Both the position numbers and the translations under genes were made by a program. From Halobacillus sp. Nhm2S1 (GTDB lineage: Bacteria > Bacillota > Bacilli > Bacillales > Halobacillaceae), in NCBI RefSeq assembly GCF_019599545.1, contig NZ_JAIEZV010000002.1:682001-746000 (forward strand): a stretch of 64,000 bases of DNA. Reading direction: 5' to 3'. Shown piece by piece: positions 60,103 to 64,000 of the stretch (the stretch's first letter is position 1; each line of letters opens with the position of its first letter). The notes under the pieces are model-generated. The model was given only the letters and a program-made list of their open reading frames with translations, did no database searches and had not been told where the DNA came from.

Positions 60103-61551
60103 ATGTTTTCTCCTCAAAGGACGATGGGGCAATATACAACCCCGAAAGAAACGGTGCATTATATGACTCGGAAGCTTTTATCAGAACTCCCTACAAAGAG
60201 CAACATGAAGATCCTTGACCCCGCAACCGGGGACGGCATTTTCATCCATACATTGTTGGAAGAAGGCCTTTCACCAGAAAACCTCTATGCTTTTGATATC
60301 GACCGGAAAACAGCTGCTCCTCATCCTGATATTCATTTCCACTATGAAGATTTTCTAAAGGTTGTTCAACCAGGGCAATATGACGCCATCATCGGCAATC
60401 CTCCCTACAAATCTAAACGTCAAAGTCCTTACTTTTCCCAAAATCGAGAAAGAATTCAACGTGATTTTGGAAAGGTTGGTATTCATAACTTATATTCCCT
60501 CTTCATTCATAAAGGCATACAATGCTTGAAACCCGGCGGAATAATGACAATGATTGTACAAGACTCATTCCTTACAAATATCTACTACAAAAGCTTTCGT
60601 GAATTTCTACTAAAAGAGACCGAAATCAGAGAAATCGTTCTCGCTCCAAGACGTCTTTTCCATAAAGGGAAGGCTGATGTACGGACAGCCATCATTACTC
60701 TTAAGAAAAAAGGAACAGGAGCAGTTACCCCCACACAAATGAGGTTGGTGGACCGTCTGTACGAGCAAAATTACAATCATCCACCAGCGGACCACATCCA
60801 GTACCTATCCCAGCAAAAGTATAAGCAGATGCCTGCTAGTAATTTTGCGATCAATGTGCCTGAAGATATCCTGAAACACTTCGAAGGCTCTTACAGAAAC
60901 CTGGGAAATGTCCTTAAAGGAGGGACAGGTATATCCACCGGAAACGACCGTTCTTTCTTACGGTCATTCAAGGACGGACAGGTGCCTCCCGGATGGATTC
61001 CTTTTTATAAAAATGGCGGAAGGAAAGATGCCTGGTATTATGAACCAAAATACTACATTCACGAAAATTGGCCGGAATATGTCAAGAGAAATACGAACTT
61101 CACGGTCCGGAACCGCTCCTATTTCTACCAGAAAGGCATTACCTGCTCGTCCATGGGGGTGGACTTCTCCGCTGCCTTACTTCCAGAAGGATCCTTGTTC
61201 GGTGTGAACGCCAACCTCTTTCCAGAACACGAGGAAGATCTGTACTACTTTCTCAGTCTGTTAAACAGCAAGTTGATGAAATATATGGTGAGAAAAGTCC
61301 TCAACCGAACCAACATGATCACGTCTGGCTACATCAAAAAGATTCCGTACATAGAACCCGACCCTCTGCAAAAGCAGGTAATGATTGAAACAGCTCGGAG
61401 TATCGTTGATAAGAAGAAAGAGGATCCATCTTTTCAAACGAATGAATGGCAGTCGCTGGTGGATCAAACCGTTTATGAAATTTATAAAATCTCGAATTCC
61501 AGTCGTTCAAAAGTCCATGATTTCTGCCATGATATTATGGAGAAGATTTGA
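60103..61551 (+). CDS. TaqI/Eco57I-type N6-adenine DNA methyltransferase
   Basis: SAM-dependent methylase of 482 residues. Motif I DPATGDG (39-45) binds SAM, and motif IV NPPY (99-102) is the N6-adenine catalytic motif. A helical middle follows, and from about residue 270 a TaqI-C-like specificity domain (NVLKGGTGISTGND ... LFPEHEEDLYYFLSLLNSKLM ... SGYIKKIPYIEP). GTATPYT-like N-terminal QYTTPKETVHYMTRKL is typical. No restriction gene is adjacent, so it is an orphan or regulatory methylase, or a modification subunit with a distant partner. AGGAGGGGG precedes ATG 60103. Confidence 0.88.
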   Translation: MFSPQRTMGQYTTPKETVHYMTRKLLSELPTKSNMKILDPATGDGIFIHTLLEEGLSPENLYAFDIDRKTAAPHPDIHFHYEDFLKVVQPGQYDAIIGNPPYKSKRQSPYFSQNRERIQRDFGKVGIHNLYSLFIHKGIQCLKPGGIMTMIVQDSFLTNIYYKSFREFLLKETEIREIVLAPRRLFHKGKADVRTAIITLKKKGTGAVTPTQMRLVDRLYEQNYNHPPADHIQYLSQQKYKQMPASNFAINVPEDILKHFEGSYRNLGNVLKGGTGISTGNDRSFLRSFKDGQVPPGWIPFYKNGGRKDAWYYEPKYYIHENWPEYVKRNTNFTVRNRSYFYQKGITCSSMGVDFSAALLPEGSLFGVNANLFPEHEEDLYYFLSLLNSKLMKYMVRKVLNRTNMITSGYIKKIPYIEPDPLQKQVMIETARSIVDKKKEDPSFQTNEWQSLVDQTVYEIYKISNSSRSKVHDFCHDIMEKI

Positions 61552-61605
61552 CTCTTCTCCCCCTCTCCTCTTCTTTTCCGCCACAATATTTCCTGGGAAA
61601 TCAAA

Positions 61606-63885
61606 TCATTTAAGAATTCGATAATTTCCCCAATCATCAGGTAGAAGCTGCAAATATTTGCGCGAAAGAAAGCGGTCATCGACAAGCTGAATCGACCCGT
61701 GATCTTCTTCTGAACGGATCAACCGCCCTCCCGCCTGCAACACCTTGTTCATACCTGGGTAAACATAAGCATAATCGTAGCCATTTCTCCCTTTTTGATT
61801 AAAGTAATCTTTGATCAATTCCTTTTCAAAGCTCCTGGGAGCAAGTCCGATACCTACTACAGCTACGCCGTTTAACCGATCTCCTCGAAGGTCTACACCT
61901 TCAGAAAATATACCTCCCAGCACGGCGAAACCGACGAGTCGTCCTCCTTCCTCAAATTGAGCAAGGAAGTCTTCTCTTCTTTCTTCATCCATTCCACGCT
62001 CCTGCATGACCGCATCCACAGAAGAGATGTTTTTGAATTCGCGATAAACCATTTCCATGTAATGATAGGAAGGGAAGAAGAAAAGATGATTCCCTTCGTG
62101 GAGTTCCACCTGATCTTGGAGGCGCTTGGTCAGTTCGCCAACCGTCTTCTCCCTGCTCTTGTACCTGGTCGACAAAGGGGTGATCATTACATCAATTTGC
62201 GATGGGTCATAAGGTGATGGTAAATGTAAGATATAATCTTCTTTGGTCCCCCCGAGCATCTCTTTATAATAAGCAAATGGTGAAAGAGTTGCTGAAAAAA
62301 ACACCCCTGACCTGAAGGTTTTCGTCGTTTCCCGCAGGACGTGTGAAGGATCGAGACAAAACAGCTTTAATATAAAGTCTCCCTCACCCGTACTTTCCCC
62401 CAACAATCGATAGTGTCCGTCTACATATTCGAGGATTTTCAGGAATCTCTGCGACTGAAAATATACATCCAGCAGCTGTTCAGATCTTTCCCCTTCCGTG
62501 CTCTCCTGCAAAAGCGACTCCGCCTCTGCCAGGAAGCGTTCTATGTTTTCTTCCAACTCTCCAGGCACCTGTTCCAGTTGTATGGTTTCCTCCTTGCGAG
62601 AATAAAAACGCTCTAAGTCTTTTCCGATGGCGTCAGCCACTTTAACCAAGTTCTCTTCCTCGCCTTCCCAATCTACCGCAATCCTTTCATAAGATTGCTT
62701 GGCAACGGAAGCTGAATACATCTCACGAGCACGCTCTACAAGGTTATGACTTTCATCCACGAGCAGTGCTGTTTTTTTCTTCCGATCTGGCATCAGACGT
62801 TTCAGAGAAACCCTAGGGTCAAAGATGTAATTATAATCACCAATGATCACATCACACACATCTGTAAGGTCCAATGAAAATTCGAAAGGGCAAACCTTAT
62901 GTTTCCTTGCATAGAATTCAATAACCGAACGTGTCATTTGTGTCTCATGAAGGAGAATATCGACGACAGCTCCATTAATTCGATCATAGTAACCGTCGGC
63001 AAACTCACAGTATTCCGGCTGACATATCGTCTCTTCCTGGAAACAGATTTTATCTTTGGCCGTCAAAGTAACCGACCGGAGCCTGAGTCCCCTCTCTGCC
63101 ATCTTCAGTAGAGCTTCTTCAGCTGTGGCTCTTGTAATCGTCTTGGCCGTTAAATAATAGATTCGCTCCAAGCCTTCCAGCTGCAACGCTTTAATTGCCG
63201 GGAAGAGGGTGGAGATCGTCTTTCCAATCCCTGTCGGCGCTTGCGCAAACAGGTTCCTCTTCTCTTCAACCGTGCGGTAAACACTACCCGCTAGTTTACG
63301 CTGACCTTCACGATAACTCGGAAATGGAAAGTTTAAATCTGGGACTGTTTTTTCTTTTTGCTCTCGAATATGAAGAAGAATCCTCGCATAAGACGCGTAT
63401 TCACTGACTGTATCTTCCATGAATTGATGCAATTCCTCGTATGTAAATGTCCGTAGAATCCGCTTCTTTTCTTTCGTTTTTTTCTGGACATACGTCAACT
63501 GCACCCGGATGTTCTTAAGCTCTTTCTGGGCTGCATAGATAAAGGCATACCCTTTTGCCTGAGCCCAGTATAGGGGATAAGTGGTATCATCAATTTCCTC
63601 AAGATCCCTTGAAGTAGACTTGATTTCATCAATCACCGGCCCTTCCTCCGTGTCCAATAAACCATCGCATCGGCCCTGGACCTTTAGGTTTACCCCTTTC
63701 TGATGAAACTCATATTCCAGAAATACTTCTGATTCGTCCTTTTCTTTGTATTTCTTTTGTACTTCCTGATGTATGGCCGTTCCTTCCACGAGCGATGTAT
63801 TCGTTTGGGAACGTTCGTCTATACTTCCCGTCCTGTACACATAAGAAACAAGGTCTCGAACGGAAATCGTCATTTGTGTGTCCAT
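61606..63885 (-). CDS. Rad3/XPD-type helicase with N-terminal RecB/Cas4-like nuclease domain
   Basis: DNA repair-type enzyme of 759 residues. Residues about 1-180 form a PD-(D/E)XK nuclease with H39, D74, E87-x-K89 and the QxxxY motif (Q109-Y113). The helicase follows: Walker A APTGIGKT (216-223), DESHN for DEAH (about 375), and C-terminal motifs ending QAGGRLIRSEED. Cysteines in ICFQEETICQPEYC and CPFE suit the XPD/DinG [4Fe-4S] cluster. It belongs to the DinG-related family. AGGGAGGG precedes ATG 63885. Convergent with the methylase. Confidence 0.92.
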   Translation of the reverse strand: MDTQMTISVRDLVSYVYRTGSIDERSQTNTSLVEGTAIHQEVQKKYKEKDESEVFLEYEFHQKGVNLKVQGRCDGLLDTEEGPVIDEIKSTSRDLEEIDDTTYPLYWAQAKGYAFIYAAQKELKNIRVQLTYVQKKTKEKKRILRTFTYEELHQFMEDTVSEYASYARILLHIREQKEKTVPDLNFPFPSYREGQRKLAGSVYRTVEEKRNLFAQAPTGIGKTISTLFPAIKALQLEGLERIYYLTAKTITRATAEEALLKMAERGLRLRSVTLTAKDKICFQEETICQPEYCEFADGYYDRINGAVVDILLHETQMTRSVIEFYARKHKVCPFEFSLDLTDVCDVIIGDYNYIFDPRVSLKRLMPDRKKKTALLVDESHNLVERAREMYSASVAKQSYERIAVDWEGEEENLVKVADAIGKDLERFYSRKEETIQLEQVPGELEENIERFLAEAESLLQESTEGERSEQLLDVYFQSQRFLKILEYVDGHYRLLGESTGEGDFILKLFCLDPSHVLRETTKTFRSGVFFSATLSPFAYYKEMLGGTKEDYILHLPSPYDPSQIDVMITPLSTRYKSREKTVGELTKRLQDQVELHEGNHLFFFPSYHYMEMVYREFKNISSVDAVMQERGMDEERREDFLAQFEEGGRLVGFAVLGGIFSEGVDLRGDRLNGVAVVGIGLAPRSFEKELIKDYFNQKGRNGYDYAYVYPGMNKVLQAGGRLIRSEEDHGSIQLVDDRFLSRKYLQLLPDDWGNYRILK

Positions 63886-64000
63886 CGATTTCCCTCCCTG
63901 CTAAGTGGTTTTGTTTTCTTACCCTCATCTTCTTACACTCTTTTCCGTATGTCTATTGTATAGGACCATGATATAATTGTGGTTAAAACTTTTCATTTCC
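63886..64000. other. Window-end intergenic region
   Basis: TATAAT at about 63972-63977 on the plus strand may belong to a gene beyond the window. No start codon with a ribosome site is seen. Confidence 0.35.

Noticed and set aside
60103-61551. Complete type IIG restriction-modification enzyme
   Set aside because: The protein begins almost directly with the methylase motifs and lacks an N-terminal nuclease domain.

Overview
The window reads as chromosomal DNA of a moderately halophilic or marine low-GC Firmicute of the Bacillaceae, most like Halobacillus or a close relative (Thalassobacillus, Pontibacillus, Virgibacillus). This is inferred from the protein families (LiaFSR, CssRS/HtrB, NiaR, YfmR, YhfW, YuxH and YkvY-like proteins), strong AGGAGG-type ribosome sites, S-box, cre and BirA signals, a betaine carrier, and acidic proteins. 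There are no rRNA or tRNA genes, no CRISPR array, no phage and no recognisable insertion sequence. Most of the window is ordinary core and accessory metabolism; the odd material is mainly in the intergenic DNA.

Layout. 0-9 kb: end of a kynurenine operon (kynU, cut by the window edge, then kynB), a BCCT betaine carrier, a 57-residue zinc-ribbon protein, a CrtI-like FAD oxidoreductase, an ECF sigma factor overlapping a membrane anti-sigma-like protein with an LRR-like exterior, and asparagine synthase. 9-18 kb: aminopeptidase, ABC-F ATPase, an AGCS symporter and a Fur-controlled ferric iron ABC importer. 18-25 kb: acyl-CoA thioesterase, a CssRS-like two-component system divergent from its HtrA-type protease, cardiolipin synthase and the niacin repressor NiaR. 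25-32 kb: sucrose-6-phosphate hydrolase, EIIA-Glc, a methionine gamma-lyase-like enzyme behind a perfect cre site, a MarR/MFS pair with a palindromic operator, and an EAL-HDOD protein. 32-42 kb: a FAD/Rieske oxidoreductase, RarD, a renalase-like oxidoreductase, an RND pump divergent from its TetR regulator, and a flavin oxidoreductase with an unknown partner. 42-46 kb: a SAM riboswitch controlling metY-metX; MetY carries an unusual C-terminal domain. 46-52 kb: PdaC-like deacetylase, DUF4166 protein plus tryptophan dioxygenase (kynA), an RQC-like/zinc-cluster protein and rpiA. 52-57 kb: liaIHFSR envelope-stress operon (no liaG) and a frameshifted NERD gene. 57-64 kb: M24 peptidase, a small heme-copper-oxidase-like membrane protein, BioY with a BirA box, an AhpD-like protein, a solitary TaqI/Eco57I-type adenine methylase and a Rad3-type helicase with a RecB/Cas4-like nuclease domain.

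Links between genes. kynA, kynB and kynU lie in one window but in two transcription units about 45 kb apart; together they would convert tryptophan to anthranilate. MetX and MetY make homocysteine by direct sulfhydrylation under SAM control, while the gamma-lyase would degrade methionine under carbon catabolite control. Three envelope-stress circuits (ECF sigma, CssRS-HtrA, LiaFSR-LiaIH) occur within 50 kb.

Intergenic signal. (1) A family of GC-rich structured repeats of about 200 bp, with shared ends and two alternative interiors, full or truncated, at eight or more places. (2) Arrays with an exact 21-bp period at three loci, each with its own conserved core and variable remainder. (3) Two 'TTTGGCGCGA' sites that each run into a near-identical long hairpin with a 7-nt loop. 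(4) A pair of covarying two-stem hairpins. These are the best candidates for something undescribed.
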